Counted from the first letter of the stretch, positions 25,516-36,979 are shown. The stretch is DNA of 64,000 nt from Pseudomonas brassicacearum (GCF_000585995.1 NZ_CP007410.1:6379001-6443000), one strand, 5' to 3'. A program made the numbers and translations. The notes: a model not told the origin generated them from the sequence alone.

Positions 25516-27492
25516 TCAGCGGAACCGATCAACCTCTTGGCGCAGGTCCTGGGCCAATTTTTCCAGTTCCTTGGCGGTGACCGCCAAGTTCGAGACCACC
25601 TGGCGCTGTTCGCTGTTGGCCATGGCGATGCTTTGCAGGTTGCTGCTGAGCAAGGTCGCGGTGCTGCTTTGCTCTTGGGTCGCGGTGGTGATTGCCGCGA
25701 ATTGCTGGCCGGCGGAGCGGCTCTGTTCGTCGATACGCTCCAAGGCCGAGGCCACATTGGCGTTGCGCGACAAGCCTTCCTGCATCAACACCTTGCCTTG
25801 CTCCATCGTGCTGATGGCGTTACCAGTTTCCTGCTGGATGCTGCTGATCATGCCGGAAATTTCGTCAGTGGCCTGACGGGTACGGGACGCCAGGCTGCGA
25901 ACTTCGTCAGCCACCACGGCGAAACCGCGACCCTGCTCACCCGCACGCGCGGCTTCGATGGCGGCGTTCAAGGCCAGCAGGTTGGTCTGTTCGGCGATCG
26001 AGGTGATGACCCCGACGATGCCACCGATTTCCTGGGAACGCTGGCCCAAGGTGTTGATGACCGTAGCGGTGCTGTTCAACGCGCTGGAAATTTGCTCCAG
26101 GGACGACGACGCTTCACCCATCGAGGTACGACCGATCTGAGTTTGCTGTGCGTTTTCCTGGGCCAGGCGCTGGGTGTTGCCCATGTTATCGGCGATATCC
26201 AGCGAGGTAGCGCTGAACTCTTCCACCGCGCCAGCCATGCTGGTGATTTCCCCAGACTGCTGCTCCATCCCTTCGTATGCGCCGTTGGACAACCCGGACA
26301 GGGCCTGCGCCCGGCTGTTGACCTCTTGCGAGGCTTTGCGGATGTGCTCGACCATGGTCGACAGAGCCTGGCTCATCTGGTTGAAAGCACGGGCTAGTTG
26401 GCCGATCTCATCGTGGCTCGACACGTTCAGGCGCACGCTCAGGTCGCCGGCGCCCAACGCTTCGGCCTGACGCACCAGGTCCCCCAACGGCGCCAGCTTG
26501 CTGCGCAGCAGCCACATGGCCGCGCCGACCGCCAGCAACATCGCCAACAGGCTGCCAATGGCCAGTTGCGTACCGACGCTCCAGGTCACGGCGCGAATTT
26601 CAGTTTTCGGCATGCTTGCCACGACAGCCCACGGCCCATCTGCAAATGGCACGGCAACGCTGTAGAAGTCCTCGGCGGTGTCGCTCCAGAACGCACCCTT
26701 ACCCGGCTTTTTGACCAAGCCATTGATGGTCGTGACCGCCTGCTCCAGCGCTTGCACGCCCGCCGGCGGCACCAGCCATTTGTTTTGTTCGTCCAGCAAG
26801 GCCAGCGAACCGGTCTGGCCGATGCGGAAGCGCTTGAGGTTCTCGAACTGCGCGTTCTGCGCGTCGGTGTAATCGAATCCCACATACAACACGGCAATGA
26901 TCTTGCCGCTGCTGTCGCGTACGGGCGTGTACTGCGACATGTAGAAACGCCCGAAAAGCAGAGCCCGACCGATGTAGCTCTGCCCGCTGATCACCGGGCC
27001 GTAGGCTGGCCCGGCACGGTCGAGCATGGTACCGATGGCCCGGGTACCGTCCTGTTTGCTGACTGAGGTACTGACACGAATGAAATCATCGCCGCTTCGC
27101 ACGAATACTGTGGCAACCCCGGCGGTCATCGCTTTGAAGTCATCGACTTCCTTGAAGTTGTTGTTCAACACTTCACCACCCAGGCTCAAGCCAGGGGTCT
27201 GTACACCCGCCACGGTTACTGGCTGGTCCGGATGCACGCTCAGGCCCGCGCTGAAGCGCTTTTCGAACAAGCCTGCCAATCGTTGAGTGCTCTCGCGCAA
27301 GGTGCTGTGGAACGTATTGAGCTGGTCGGCCATCAGGCGTGCTTCGCTGGCCAGGTGTTCTTCACGGGTGGCAAGGTTGGCGGAATCCAGCGAACGCAAA
27401 GCAAAGACGGTACTGCCGGAGATCACGACCGCCAGTATCACGGCAAGGGCAAGGCCTAGCTGTGAGGCGATTCGGGCACGGGGTTGAGACAT
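25516..27492 (-). CDS. Methyl-accepting chemotaxis protein with periplasmic Cache domain
   Basis: A 658-residue inner-membrane chemoreceptor. It has a first membrane helix ([21 protein letters not shown]), a large periplasmic Cache-type sensor (about residues 40-310, with [17 protein letters not shown] and [17 protein letters not shown]), a second helix ([19 protein letters not shown]), a HAMP domain, and a signalling domain with the conserved hairpin tip [20 protein letters not shown]. It has no C-terminal CheR-binding pentapeptide. The start MSQPRARIA at 27492 has CCAGGAGCC before it; 21 further upstream codons are open but not like a receptor. The ligand is unknown. It is monocistronic. 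Confidence 0.92.
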   Translation of the reverse strand: MSQPRARIASQLGLALAVILAVVISGSTVFALRSLDSANLATREEHLASEARLMADQLNTFHSTLRESTQRLAGLFEKRFSAGLSVHPDQPVTVAGVQTPGLSLGGEVLNNNFKEVDDFKAMTAGVATVFVRSGDDFIRVSTSVSKQDGTRAIGTMLDRAGPAYGPVISGQSYIGRALLFGRFYMSQYTPVRDSSGKIIAVLYVGFDYTDAQNAQFENLKRFRIGQTGSLALLDEQNKWLVPPAGVQALEQAVTTINGLVKKPGKGAFWSDTAEDFYSVAVPFADGPWAVVASMPKTEIRAVTWSVGTQLAIGSLLAMLLAVGAAMWLLRSKLAPLGDLVRQAEALGAGDLSVRLNVSSHDEIGQLARAFNQMSQALSTMVEHIRKASQEVNSRAQALSGLSNGAYEGMEQQSGEITSMAGAVEEFSATSLDIADNMGNTQRLAQENAQQTQIGRTSMGEASSSLEQISSALNSTATVINTLGQRSQEIGGIVGVITSIAEQTNLLALNAAIEAARAGEQGRGFAVVADEVRSLASRTRQATDEISGMISSIQQETGNAISTMEQGKVLMQEGLSRNANVASALERIDEQSRSAGQQFAAITTATQEQSSTATLLSSNLQSIAMANSEQRQVVSNLAVTAKELEKLAQDLRQEVDRFR

Positions 27493-27679
27493 GACGGCTC
27501 CTGGCCGAGAGACCGGATCATCCTGATCACGTCGCACGCTCGGCATTTTATTCAAGGATAAGGTGTGTTTAGCCCTTTCTGAACGAGGGTTCCATGTTCA
27601 CGGATTCGGCAGCAACGCCGAATACTTGAGCGGTTTGGGAGGAATAATGCCAAGTGGCTAGCACGGACACTGCAACGTT

Positions 27680-28600
27680 TCAGCCGAGACGTTCCACGGC
27701 GGGTAATTGCATGGCCTTCACTTCGCCCTGGAGAAAATCGCTGAGCCGACGCAAACGTTCACCGCCGGGCCGGGTCTTCGGCCAGACGAGGTAATAGTGC
27801 TCACCGCTGGCTACGGCGGTCGGCCACGGCAAGCTCAAGCGCCCCTGGGCGACATCCTCGGCCACCATCAGCAGGTCACCCATGGAGACGCCGTAACCCC
27901 GTGCCGCGGCGATCATGCCCAGCTCCAGCGTATCGAACACCTGCCCGCCCTTGAGCGAGACCTTGTCCGACAACCCCATGCGTTGCAGCCAGTTGCGCCA
28001 GTCTCGGCGATCCGGCGTGGGGTGCAGCAATTCAGCGCTGGCCAACCGCGCCACATCCCAGGGTTGATCGTTCAACAGATTGGGCGCGCCCACCGGGATC
28101 AGTTCCTCGGGGAATAGCAAACTGGCCTCCCAGTCCGCGGGAAAATGCCCGTTGCCCAGCAGTACAGCGCAATCGAAGGGCTCGGTGTTGAAGTCCACTG
28201 CGTCGATGTCCATCCAGGCGCTGGTCAGTTGCACCTCGTTGCCGGGTTGCAGATGCCGGAACCGACTCAGGCGCGCCAGCAGCCAGCGCATGGTCAGGGT
28301 CGAGGGCGCTTTCATGCGCAGGATGTCGTCTTCACCATGCAAGGTATGACAGGCCCGCTCCAGGGCCATGAACCCTTCACGCACGCCCGGCAGCAGCAAC
28401 CGCGCCGCCTCGGTCAGCTGCAGATTGCGACCACTGCGCTGAAACAACCGACAGGCAAAGTGCTCTTCAAGCGTACGAATATGCCGGCTGACCGCACTTT
28501 GCGTAATCGACAGCTCTTCAGCGGCCCGGGTGAATGAGCTGTATCGCGCCGCCGCTTCAAAGGCTCGCAACGCATAAAGAGGAGGGAGACGACGAGACAT
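27680..28600 (-). CDS. LysR-family regulator, GcvA-like
   Basis: A 306-residue LysR-type transcriptional regulator. The N-terminal winged helix is LPPLYALRAFEAAARYSSFTRAAEEL then SITQSAVSRHIRTLEE, typical of the GcvA/AmpR subgroup. The rest is the periplasmic-binding-like effector domain (MKAPSTLTMRWLLARLSRF; GGQVFDTLELGMIAAARGYG). It is divergent from the MATE gene with about 150 bases between, so it probably controls that pump and itself. The effector is unknown. Confidence 0.88.
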   Translation of the reverse strand: MSRRLPPLYALRAFEAAARYSSFTRAAEELSITQSAVSRHIRTLEEHFACRLFQRSGRNLQLTEAARLLLPGVREGFMALERACHTLHGEDDILRMKAPSTLTMRWLLARLSRFRHLQPGNEVQLTSAWMDIDAVDFNTEPFDCAVLLGNGHFPADWEASLLFPEELIPVGAPNLLNDQPWDVARLASAELLHPTPDRRDWRNWLQRMGLSDKVSLKGGQVFDTLELGMIAAARGYGVSMGDLLMVAEDVAQGRLSLPWPTAVASGEHYYLVWPKTRPGGERLRRLSDFLQGEVKAMQLPAVERLG

Positions 28601-28756
28601 TGGCAAAGCTCCTATAGCCTTTGACGACCCTACCAGAAAGTTCCTTAGTATGAGTTTTAATCATGCCAGCGATCTTTTTTATCCTTTTGTGCAAACCGCC
28701 ACAAGCGCCGAGAATCATCGCTTTACTGCCTTGTCTGGACATGGAGTGTGATGATC

Positions 28757-30150
28757 ATGCGGCATCCGGTGCGTACCGAACTCTGGGCCATCCTGCGGCT
28801 GGCGGGGCCGTTGATTGCCTCGCAGTTGGCACACATGCTGATGGTGCTCACTGACACCGTGATGATGGCGCGCCTGAGCCCCGAAGCCCTGGCCGGCGGT
28901 GGGCTCGGGGCGGCCACCTACTCGTTCGTGTCGATTTTCTGCATCGGCGTGATCGCAGCGGTGGGCACGCTGGTGGCGATCCGTCAGGGCGCCGGCGACG
29001 TCGAAGGGGCCACTCGACTGACCCAGGCCGGATTGTGGCTGGCGTGGCTGATGGCGTTGATGGCCGGGCTGCTGTTGTGGAACCTCAAGCCTGTGTTGCT
29101 GCTGTTTGGCCAGACCGAAACCAACGTGCTGTCCGCCGGCCAGTTCCTGCTGGCATTGCCGTTCGCCCTCCCCGGCTACCTGAGCTTCATGGCCCTGCGC
29201 GGCTTCACCAGCGCCATCGGCCGGGCTACGCCAGTCATGGTGATCAGCCTCGGCGGCACGGTGGCCAACTTTCTGCTCAACTACGCGCTCATCACCGGCC
29301 TGTTCGGCCTACCGAAACTCGGCTTGATGGGGATTGGCCTGGTCACCGCCATCGTCGCCAACTGTATGGCCCTGGCGCTGGCCTGGCATATCCATCGGCA
29401 TCCGGCCTACCGTGCCTATCCGCTGCTTGAAGGGTTGTCGCGGCCGAATCGCCAATACCTCAAGGAACTGTGGCGCCTGGGCCTGCCGATTGGCGGCACT
29501 TATGCGGTGGAGGTCGGGTTGTTCGCGTTCGCCGCGCTGTGCATAGGCACCATGGGCAGCACTCCACTGGCGGCACACCAGATCGCCCTGCAAATCGTCT
29601 CGGTGGCGTTCATGGTCCCAGCGGGGATGTCGTATGCAATCACCATGCGCATCGGCCAGCACTACGGCGCCGGGCAACTGCTGATGGCGCGACTGGCCGG
29701 GCGGGTCGGTATTGGTTTTGGCGCGGCAGTGATGCTGGCGTTCGCCATGGTCTTCTGGCTATTGCCGAACCAACTGATCGGCTTGTTCCTGGACCACAAC
29801 GACCCGGCCTTCCGCCCGGTAATCGACTTGGCCGTGAGCCTGCTGGCCGTGGCCGCGTGGTTCGAACTCTTCGACGGCGCGCAAACCATCGCGATGGGCT
29901 GCATTCGCGGGCTCAAGGATGCCAAGACCACCTTCCTGGTCGGCCTGGGCTGCTATTGGCTGATCGGCGCACCGGCAGCATGGTGGATGGCCTTCCACTT
30001 AAACTGGGGCCGACCGGCGTCTGGTGGGGCCTGGCCCTGGGGCTGGCCTGCGCGGCGGTGAGCCTGACGGCGGCGTTTGAGTGGAAGATGAAACGGATGA
30101 TTCGCAGTGAGCCCGGGTTGCGGCGTTTCGAGAGCATCCAAGCCAAGTGA
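28757..30150 (+). pseudogene. MATE family multidrug efflux transporter, frameshifted
   Basis: A NorM-type MATE transporter that exchanges drugs for Na+ or H+ across the inner membrane. Family marks: LAGPLIASQLAHMLMVLTDT in helix 1, FALPGYLSFMALRGFTSAIG, and the mirrored C-half starting LWRLGLPIGGTYAVEVG. Near base 30000 the frame breaks (CACTTAAACTGG). As read, the protein ends after 434 codons with HLNWGRPASGGAWPWGWP, but one added base restores KLGPTGVWWGLALGLACAA and the natural end at 30150. The lost part is the last membrane helix and tail, about 50 residues. It may be a recent mutation or a sequencing error. An alternative start lies at 28751. Confidence 0.85.
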
Positions 30151-30156
30151 GGCCCC

Positions 30157-30245
30157 TGTGGGAGCGAGCTTGCTCGCGATAGCGGTGTATCCGTTACAGA
30201 TAGGTTGGCTGACACGCCGTCATCGCGAGCAAGCTCGCTCCCACA
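30157..30245. repeat. REP pair (family A)
   Basis: Standard inverted pair, TGTGGGAGCGAGCTTGCTCG and CGAGCAAGCTCGCTCCCACA, between the MATE gene and the phosphodiesterase. It lies seven bases after the restored MATE stop. Confidence 0.87.
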
Positions 30246-30254
30246 AGGTTTGTG

Positions 30255-31925
30255 TCAGACCACGACTTCCTGCGTCGATTGGTTGCCATCAAACGTCAGG
30301 TATTCAACCAATTCAGGCAGCGGCAACGGTTTGCTGATCAAGAAGCCCTGCACCTGATCGCAACCAAAGCCACGCAGCAGGTCCAACTGCTCCCGGGTCT
30401 CCACACCTTCGGCCACCACCTCCAGATTGAGGTTGTGCGCGAGGTTGATCATCGCATGCACCAGTTTGCGGTTTTCTTCGCGCTGCTCCATGCCGCCGAC
30501 GAAGCTCTTGTCGATCTTGAGCAGGGCGATGGGCAGGCTGTTGAGGTGCACGAACGAGGAGAAGCCGGTGCCGAAGTCGTCCAGGGAGAAACGCACCCCC
30601 AGGCGGCCCAAGGCATCCATGGTCTGCTTGACCAGTTCACTGCGGCGCATGACCGCGGTTTCGGTGAGTTCGAACTCCAGCCACTGGGCCTCGACGCCCC
30701 GCTCGGTAATCAGCCGGCTCAGGGTCGGCAGCAACTGGCTGTCCTGGAACTGCCGGAAAGACAGGTTGACCGCCATGTGCAAGGGCGCCAGCCCGCGTTC
30801 GCGCAGGGCCTGCATGTCGCGCAGTGCTCGGGAAATTACCCAGTAGCCCAGCGGCACGATCAGGCCACTCTGTTCGGCCAGCGGCACGAATTCACTCGGC
30901 GGCAGCAGCCCGCGCTCGCCGTGACGCCAGCGCACCAGGGCTTCGAGGCCAACGATGTTGCCGTCCTCAAGGTTCAGCCGGGGTTGATAATGCAGCTCCA
31001 ACTCGTCGCGACGCAGCGCCCGGCGCAGTTCGCTTTCCAGGTCGGCGAGGCTGCGGGCGTTGCGGTTGATGCGCTCATTGAAGATATGAAAAGTGCAGCC
31101 TTGAGTGCTCTTGGCCTGCTGCATGGCGATGTGGGCGTGCCACATCAGCGGATCCGCGCCGGCCTGGGCGCGGGCGTGAGCGATGCCCAGGCTGCAACCG
31201 ATCAGCAGGCTTTCGCCGTCCACCCAGTAGGGTTCAGCCATGGCTTCGGTGATGCGCTCGGCCATCCACTCGGCCCGCTCCGGCGCACGGCGGGTGTCGA
31301 TCAGCAAGGCAAATTCGTCGCTGCCCAGCCGCGCCAGTTGGTCGCCGGCCTCGAGTGCCCCCTTGAGCCGCGACACCACTTGCAAAATCAAGCGGTCACC
31401 GGCCTGGTGACCCAGGGCATCGTTGGCGTGGCGGAAGTTGTCCAGGTCGAGGTGACCAAGCGCCAGGCCGCGACCTTCGTTTTCAGCCAGGCGCGCCGTC
31501 AGCAAAGTCTGGAACCCCTGGCGATTGGCGATGCCGGTCAGCGGGTCCTGTTCGGCGAGGCGCTGCAGAGTGTTTTCCAGCACGCCGCGCTCACGCACAT
31601 GGCGCAGGCAACGGCGCAGGGTCGCCCTATCGAGTACATCGCGCACCAGCCAGTCACTGACGCCATCGGGTGCAGTCGCGGGTTCATGCTCAAGCAGCAG
31701 AACCGTCGGCAAGCGGCAACGGCCCGGCGTCGGTTGCAACGCCGCTATGGTCAGCAATACCGCGTTACGGTTGTCTTCGAACAGGCTGCTGACCGAGTCC
31801 CAGTTTGGGGCGCTGATCAGCACGACCGACGGTCCCATGGGCACCAGGCACTCGCGTAATATCACTGACCACTCAGGCGTTTCGGCCAGTAACAGCAAAC
31901 GCAAGGGTTCGACAGGCGTAGACAA
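30255..31925 (-). CDS. GGDEF-EAL protein, ProE-like c-di-GMP phosphodiesterase
   Basis: A 556-residue cytoplasmic protein with a receiver-like N-terminal domain (about 1-115), a GGDEF domain and an EAL domain. The cyclase signature is degenerate, RLGSDEF instead of RGGDEF, so synthesis of c-di-GMP is doubtful. The EAL domain is complete: VGLEALVRWRH, MAVNLSFRQFQD, ELTETAVM, SLDDFGTGFSS, KIDKSFVGG and VVAEGVET, so it should hydrolyse c-di-GMP. The arrangement next to rep and MATE matches P. aeruginosa ProE (PA5295), an active phosphodiesterase affecting exopolysaccharide. Its divergence from rep leaves 275 bases with no visible gene. Confidence 0.9.
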   Translation of the reverse strand: MSTPVEPLRLLLLAETPEWSVILRECLVPMGPSVVLISAPNWDSVSSLFEDNRNAVLLTIAALQPTPGRCRLPTVLLLEHEPATAPDGVSDWLVRDVLDRATLRRCLRHVRERGVLENTLQRLAEQDPLTGIANRQGFQTLLTARLAENEGRGLALGHLDLDNFRHANDALGHQAGDRLILQVVSRLKGALEAGDQLARLGSDEFALLIDTRRAPERAEWMAERITEAMAEPYWVDGESLLIGCSLGIAHARAQAGADPLMWHAHIAMQQAKSTQGCTFHIFNERINRNARSLADLESELRRALRRDELELHYQPRLNLEDGNIVGLEALVRWRHGERGLLPPSEFVPLAEQSGLIVPLGYWVISRALRDMQALRERGLAPLHMAVNLSFRQFQDSQLLPTLSRLITERGVEAQWLEFELTETAVMRRSELVKQTMDALGRLGVRFSLDDFGTGFSSFVHLNSLPIALLKIDKSFVGGMEQREENRKLVHAMINLAHNLNLEVVAEGVETREQLDLLRGFGCDQVQGFLISKPLPLPELVEYLTFDGNQSTQEVVV

Positions 31926-32200
31926 GCTGACTCCCTAGACTCTGCAAGGTGGTAGGCGCTGGGCATTATGACCTGCCGATCAGCAATGACCAATGGAAAC
32001 GGTTCTCAAACACCTGCTTTCGGTGGTTTTTTCCCCACGCGAAGTCGACGTTAGACGCCAGTCCGCCCGACATCCTGCGTGAAAGTAGCAAAAGCGGCAA
32101 ATGACAATGATGTGTTGCGTCACAAGTCGGACAGGGCAGCACAATTCTCAGAGCCTGTTAAAATGCCGGCCCATTTCGCAAACGACTCCCTGATCCTGTC

Positions 32201-34210
32201 ATGTCCCGACTCAATCCCCGGCAGCAAGAAGCCGTGAACTATGTCGGCGGCCCTCTTTTGGTGCTCGCCGGTGCAGGCTCCGGCAAGACCAGCGTGATCA
32301 CCCGCAAGATCGCGCACCTGATCCAGAACTGTGGCATCCGCGCCCAGTACATCGTCGCCATGACCTTTACCAACAAAGCCGCCCGGGAAATGAAGGAGCG
32401 GGTCGGCGGTCTGCTGCGCGCCGGTGAAGGTCGCGGCCTGACGGTCTGCACCTTCCACAACCTGGGCCTGAACATCATCCGCAAGGAACACGCGCGGCTG
32501 GGCTACAAGCCGGGCTTCTCGATTTTCGACGAGACCGACGTCAAGGCCTTGATGACCGACATCATGCAGAAGGAGTACTCGGGCGACGACGGCGTGGACG
32601 AGATCAAGAACATGATCGGCTCGTGGAAAAACGACCTGATCCTGCCCGCCGAAGCCCTGGAAAACGCCCGCAATCCCAAGGAGCAGACCGCCGCCATCGT
32701 CTACACCCACTACCAGCGCACCCTCAAGGCGTTCAATGCGGTGGACTTCGACGACCTGATCCTGCTGCCGGTCAAGCTGTTCCAGGACCACGCCGACATT
32801 CTCGAAAAATGGCAGAACAAGGTCCGCTACCTGCTGGTGGACGAATACCAGGACACCAACGCCAGCCAGTATCTGCTGGTGAAGCTGCTGATCGGCAAAC
32901 GCAACCAGTTCACCGTGGTGGGCGACGACGACCAGTCGATCTACGCCTGGCGCGGCGCGCGGCCGGAAAACCTGATGCTGCTCAAGGACGACTATCCGTC
33001 GCTCAAGGTGGTGATGCTGGAGCAGAACTACCGCTCCACCAGCCGCATTCTGCGCTGCGCCAACGTGCTGATTTCCAACAACCCCCACGAGTTCGAAAAG
33101 CAGCTGTGGAGCGAGATGGGCCACGGCGACGAGATCCGCGTGATCCGTTGCCGCAACGAAGACGCCGAAGCCGAGCGCGTGGCCATGGAAATCCTCAGCC
33201 TGCACCTGCGCACCGACCGGCCGTACAGCGACTTTGCGATCCTGTATCGCGGTAACTATCAGGCCAAGCTGATCGAGCTGAAATTGCAGCATCACCAGAT
33301 CCCCTATCGTCTGTCGGGGGGCAACAGCTTTTTCGGCCGCCAGGAAGTGAAGGACCTGATGGCCTACTTCCGCCTGATCGTGAACCCGGACGACGACAAC
33401 GCCTTCCTGCGGGTGATCAACGTCCCGCGCCGGGAAATCGGTTCGACGACCTTGGAAAAACTCGGTAACTACGCCACCGAGCGCAAAATCTCGATGTACG
33501 CCGCCACGGACGAAATCGGCCTGGGCGAGCACCTGGACAGCCGCTTCACCGATCGCCTGGCGCGCTTCAAGCGTTTCATGGACAAGGTCCGCGAGCAGTG
33601 CGCCGGCGAAGATCCGATTTCGGCGTTGCGCAGCATGGTCATGGACATCGACTACGAGAACTGGCTGCGCACCAACAGTTCCAGCGACAAGGCCGCCGAT
33701 TACCGCATGGGTAACGTCTGGTTCCTGATCGAGGCGTTGAAAAACACCCTGGAAAAGGACGAAGACGGCGACATGACCGTCGAGGACGCCATCGGCAAAC
33801 TCGTGCTGCGGGACATGCTCGAACGCCAGCAGGAAGAGGAAGACGGCGCCGAAGGCGTGCAGATGATGACGCTTCACGCCTCAAAGGGCCTGGAATTCCC
33901 TTACGTGTTCATCATGGGCATGGAAGAAGAAATCCTGCCGCATCGCTCCAGCATCGAGGCCGACACCATCGAAGAAGAGCGGCGCCTGGCCTACGTCGGT
34001 ATTACCCGGGCACGCCAGACACTGGCCTTCACCTTCGCCGCCAAGCGCAAGCAATACGGCGAAGTGATCGACTGCGCGCCGAGTCGCTTTCTCGATGAGC
34101 TGCCGCCGGACGACCTGGCCTGGGAAGGCAACGACGACACACCGACCGAAGTCAAAGTCGTCCGGGGAAACAGCGCCTTGGCTGACATACGCGCGATGTT
34201 AAAGCGCTAG
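32201..34210 (+). CDS. rep: ATP-dependent DNA helicase Rep
   Basis: Rep is a 3'-to-5' superfamily 1A helicase that helps replication forks pass bound proteins. The 669-residue protein starts MSRLNPRQQEAVNYVGG (Q motif) and shows Walker A VLAGAGSGKTSVIT, motif Ia MTFTNKAAREMKERV, Walker B LLVDEYQDTN, motif III VGDDDQSIYAWRGA, motif IV EQNYRSTSRIL, motif V MTLHASKGLEF and motif VI YVGITRARQ. Length and motifs are complete. It is followed 57 bases later by xpt on the same strand. Confidence 0.97.
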   Translation: MSRLNPRQQEAVNYVGGPLLVLAGAGSGKTSVITRKIAHLIQNCGIRAQYIVAMTFTNKAAREMKERVGGLLRAGEGRGLTVCTFHNLGLNIIRKEHARLGYKPGFSIFDETDVKALMTDIMQKEYSGDDGVDEIKNMIGSWKNDLILPAEALENARNPKEQTAAIVYTHYQRTLKAFNAVDFDDLILLPVKLFQDHADILEKWQNKVRYLLVDEYQDTNASQYLLVKLLIGKRNQFTVVGDDDQSIYAWRGARPENLMLLKDDYPSLKVVMLEQNYRSTSRILRCANVLISNNPHEFEKQLWSEMGHGDEIRVIRCRNEDAEAERVAMEILSLHLRTDRPYSDFAILYRGNYQAKLIELKLQHHQIPYRLSGGNSFFGRQEVKDLMAYFRLIVNPDDDNAFLRVINVPRREIGSTTLEKLGNYATERKISMYAATDEIGLGEHLDSRFTDRLARFKRFMDKVREQCAGEDPISALRSMVMDIDYENWLRTNSSSDKAADYRMGNVWFLIEALKNTLEKDEDGDMTVEDAIGKLVLRDMLERQQEEEDGAEGVQMMTLHASKGLEFPYVFIMGMEEEILPHRSSIEADTIEEERRLAYVGITRARQTLAFTFAAKRKQYGEVIDCAPSRFLDELPPDDLAWEGNDDTPTEVKVVRGNSALADIRAMLKR

Positions 34211-34840
<630 letters not shown>

Positions 34841-34861
34841 CTGACCACCGCCAATCTTCCC

Positions 34862-34950
34862 TGTGGGAGCGGGCTTGCTCGCGAATGCGGTGTGTCAGTC
34901 GATAGATTTCTGGCTGATCCACCGCATTCGCGAGCAAGCCCGCTCCCACA
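34862..34950. repeat. REP pair (family A)
   Basis: Standard inverted pair of the GGGC/GCCC variant: TGTGGGAGCGGGCTTGCTCG at the left, CGAGCAAGCCCGCTCCCACA at the right, between the convergent xpt and CoA-hydrolase genes. Confidence 0.87.
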
Positions 34951-34968
34951 ATGGATCTATGTCGGTCG

Positions 34969-36891
34969 CTAAATAGTCGTGGCCTTGAGACCGGCCAGCA
35001 ACAAGCGCTGAAACAACTCGTCCTTCAGCCCCTCAGGGCTGGTCAGCTGCATCCGCTCCAGATGCCCGGCGAACTCCCATGGCTCCGGGGCGTCGAGGGC
35101 GGCTTTGCCCAGTTCCAGGATCTCGGTGAGCTTGAACTTGCTCTTGAGCCAGTTCAGCGCCCGCAACAGGTCTCGCTCTACGTCGTCAAAATCGCAGCCC
35201 AGCGGGTACTCCGGAAACAGGTTCGGGTGCCGCGCCTGGATCGCCTGCAAACGCTCCGAGGTGTTGTCGGCGAACCGCGGATCGAGACGAAAATCCTTCG
35301 GCAACTTACCGGCTTTTTGCGCCTGCTCGATCAGCCCCGGCTGGAAGCGTGAATCGCTGATGTTGAGCAACGCCTCGATCACCGCGGCATCGTTCTTGCC
35401 CCGCAGGTCGGCGATGCCGTACTCGGTTACCACGATGTCCCGCAGGTGCCGGGGAATCGTGCAATGGCCGTACTGCCAGACGATGTTCGAGCTGATCTCG
35501 CCGCCCGCCTCACGCCAGCTGCGCAAGAGCAGGATCGAACGCCCGCCTTCCAGCGCATGGCCCTGGGCAACGAAGTTGTACTGCCCGCCTACGCCGCTGA
35601 GTACCCGCCCATCTTCCAACTGATCAGCCACCCCGGCCCCCATCAGGGTCATGGTGAAGACCGTGTTGATGAAACGGGCATCGAGTCGCTGCAACCGTTT
35701 GAGTTGTTCCTGGCCGTACAGTTCGTTGATGTAACTGATGCGGGTCATGTTGAATTCGAGGCGCCGGTTCTGCGGCAGTTCGCGCAGACGCTCGTAAAAA
35801 CTGCACGGGCCGAGGAAAAAGCCGCCATGTACGCAGATGCCGTCGGGTTGCGCCGCCTCGTCGAGGGTTCCGGCGTTGGCCTGCTCCTGGGTCGGAACAT
35901 CGGGGTAGACCTTGCGTCGGATGATCCCCGCGTCCGCCAGTACCAACAGGCCGTTGACGAACATCTCACTGCAACCGTACAGCCCCTTGGCAAACGGTTC
36001 GACCCCGCCTTCGCGCTCGATCAATTGTGCCCACTGACTGAGATTCAGGTCGGCCAGCAAGGCCTGGTAGCCGGCGTTATCGGCCTGGCGCGCCAGCAGC
36101 GCCGCCGTCAACGCGTCGCCCATGGCGCCGATGCCGATCTGCAGCGTCCCACCGTCGCGCACCAGGGTACTGGCGTGCAGGCCGATCAGATGATCCTGGA
36201 ACCCCACCGGCATGTTCGGTGTGGAAAACAACGTGTGGTTGTCCTTCTCATCGATCAACAGGTCGAAACCGTCGATGCCGATCTCCGCGTCCCCCGGCAT
36301 ATAAGGCAAATCGCTGTGAACCTGGCCCACCATCAGGATGGTCTCCCCGGCCGCGCGACGCTTGGCGATCATCGGCAACAGGTCGAGGGTAATGTCCGGG
36401 TTGCAGCTCAGGCTCAGGCGATCCGGATGCTCGGGGTCACTGGCCACCAGTTGCGCCACCAGGTTCAAGCCGGCCGCGTTGATGTCCCGGGCAGCGTGGC
36501 TGTAGTTGCTGCTGACATAGCTCTGCTGGGCCGATGTACTGTGCAGCAGGCTGCCGGGCTGCATGAAGAATTGCTCGACCCGGATGTTGGTCGGCAGGCT
36601 GTCCTGATGCAGGTCGGCAAGGTAATCCAGTTCGGGGTAGTCACCGAAGACGCGCTCGACGAAGGGCTCGAGAAAGCGCTTCTGCAACCCATCGCCCAGC
36701 TTCGGCCGGCCCAGGCTCAAGGCCGTATAAATGGTCAGTTGGCGTTCAGGCAATTGTGCGATACGCCGGTACAGCGCGTTGGCAAACAAGTTGGGTTTGC
36801 CCAATCCCAGGGGCATGCCGAGGTGAATATGCGCGGGCAGGCGCTCGAGTACGTCGTCCACCGCCTGTTCGATTGAACACAACTGCACCAT
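34969..36891 (-). CDS. Acetyl-CoA hydrolase/CoA-transferase family protein
   Basis: A 640-residue member of the acetyl-CoA hydrolase/transferase (class I CoA-transferase-like) family. The N-terminal half includes MPLGLGKPNLFANALYRRI and the central part a glycine-rich DGGTLQIGIGAMGDAL. The C-terminal domain carries GVGGQYNFVAQGHAL and VTEYGIADLRGKNDA, typical of the hydrolase C-terminal Pfam domain. It probably transfers or hydrolyses CoA from a short acyl-CoA; the substrate is unknown. The ATG at 36891 is chosen because GGAGGG precedes it, unlike earlier in-frame ATGs. It lies after cycB, behind a terminator. Confidence 0.85.
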   Translation of the reverse strand: MVQLCSIEQAVDDVLERLPAHIHLGMPLGLGKPNLFANALYRRIAQLPERQLTIYTALSLGRPKLGDGLQKRFLEPFVERVFGDYPELDYLADLHQDSLPTNIRVEQFFMQPGSLLHSTSAQQSYVSSNYSHAARDINAAGLNLVAQLVASDPEHPDRLSLSCNPDITLDLLPMIAKRRAAGETILMVGQVHSDLPYMPGDAEIGIDGFDLLIDEKDNHTLFSTPNMPVGFQDHLIGLHASTLVRDGGTLQIGIGAMGDALTAALLARQADNAGYQALLADLNLSQWAQLIEREGGVEPFAKGLYGCSEMFVNGLLVLADAGIIRRKVYPDVPTQEQANAGTLDEAAQPDGICVHGGFFLGPCSFYERLRELPQNRRLEFNMTRISYINELYGQEQLKRLQRLDARFINTVFTMTLMGAGVADQLEDGRVLSGVGGQYNFVAQGHALEGGRSILLLRSWREAGGEISSNIVWQYGHCTIPRHLRDIVVTEYGIADLRGKNDAAVIEALLNISDSRFQPGLIEQAQKAGKLPKDFRLDPRFADNTSERLQAIQARHPNLFPEYPLGCDFDDVERDLLRALNWLKSKFKLTEILELGKAALDAPEPWEFAGHLERMQLTSPEGLKDELFQRLLLAGLKATTI

Positions 36892-36979
36892 CCGACCCTC
36901 CAGGAATTCCATGAATGTGGGTTGGACCGAGCTTGCCGGGTCTTGGTTGCGATGAACAGCCTTGAAAAACCCCAGGCGC

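Noticed and set aside
32120..33877. Long minus-strand open frame opposite rep (585 codons)
   Set aside because: It is the antisense shadow of the complete Rep helicase motifs and resembles no protein family.
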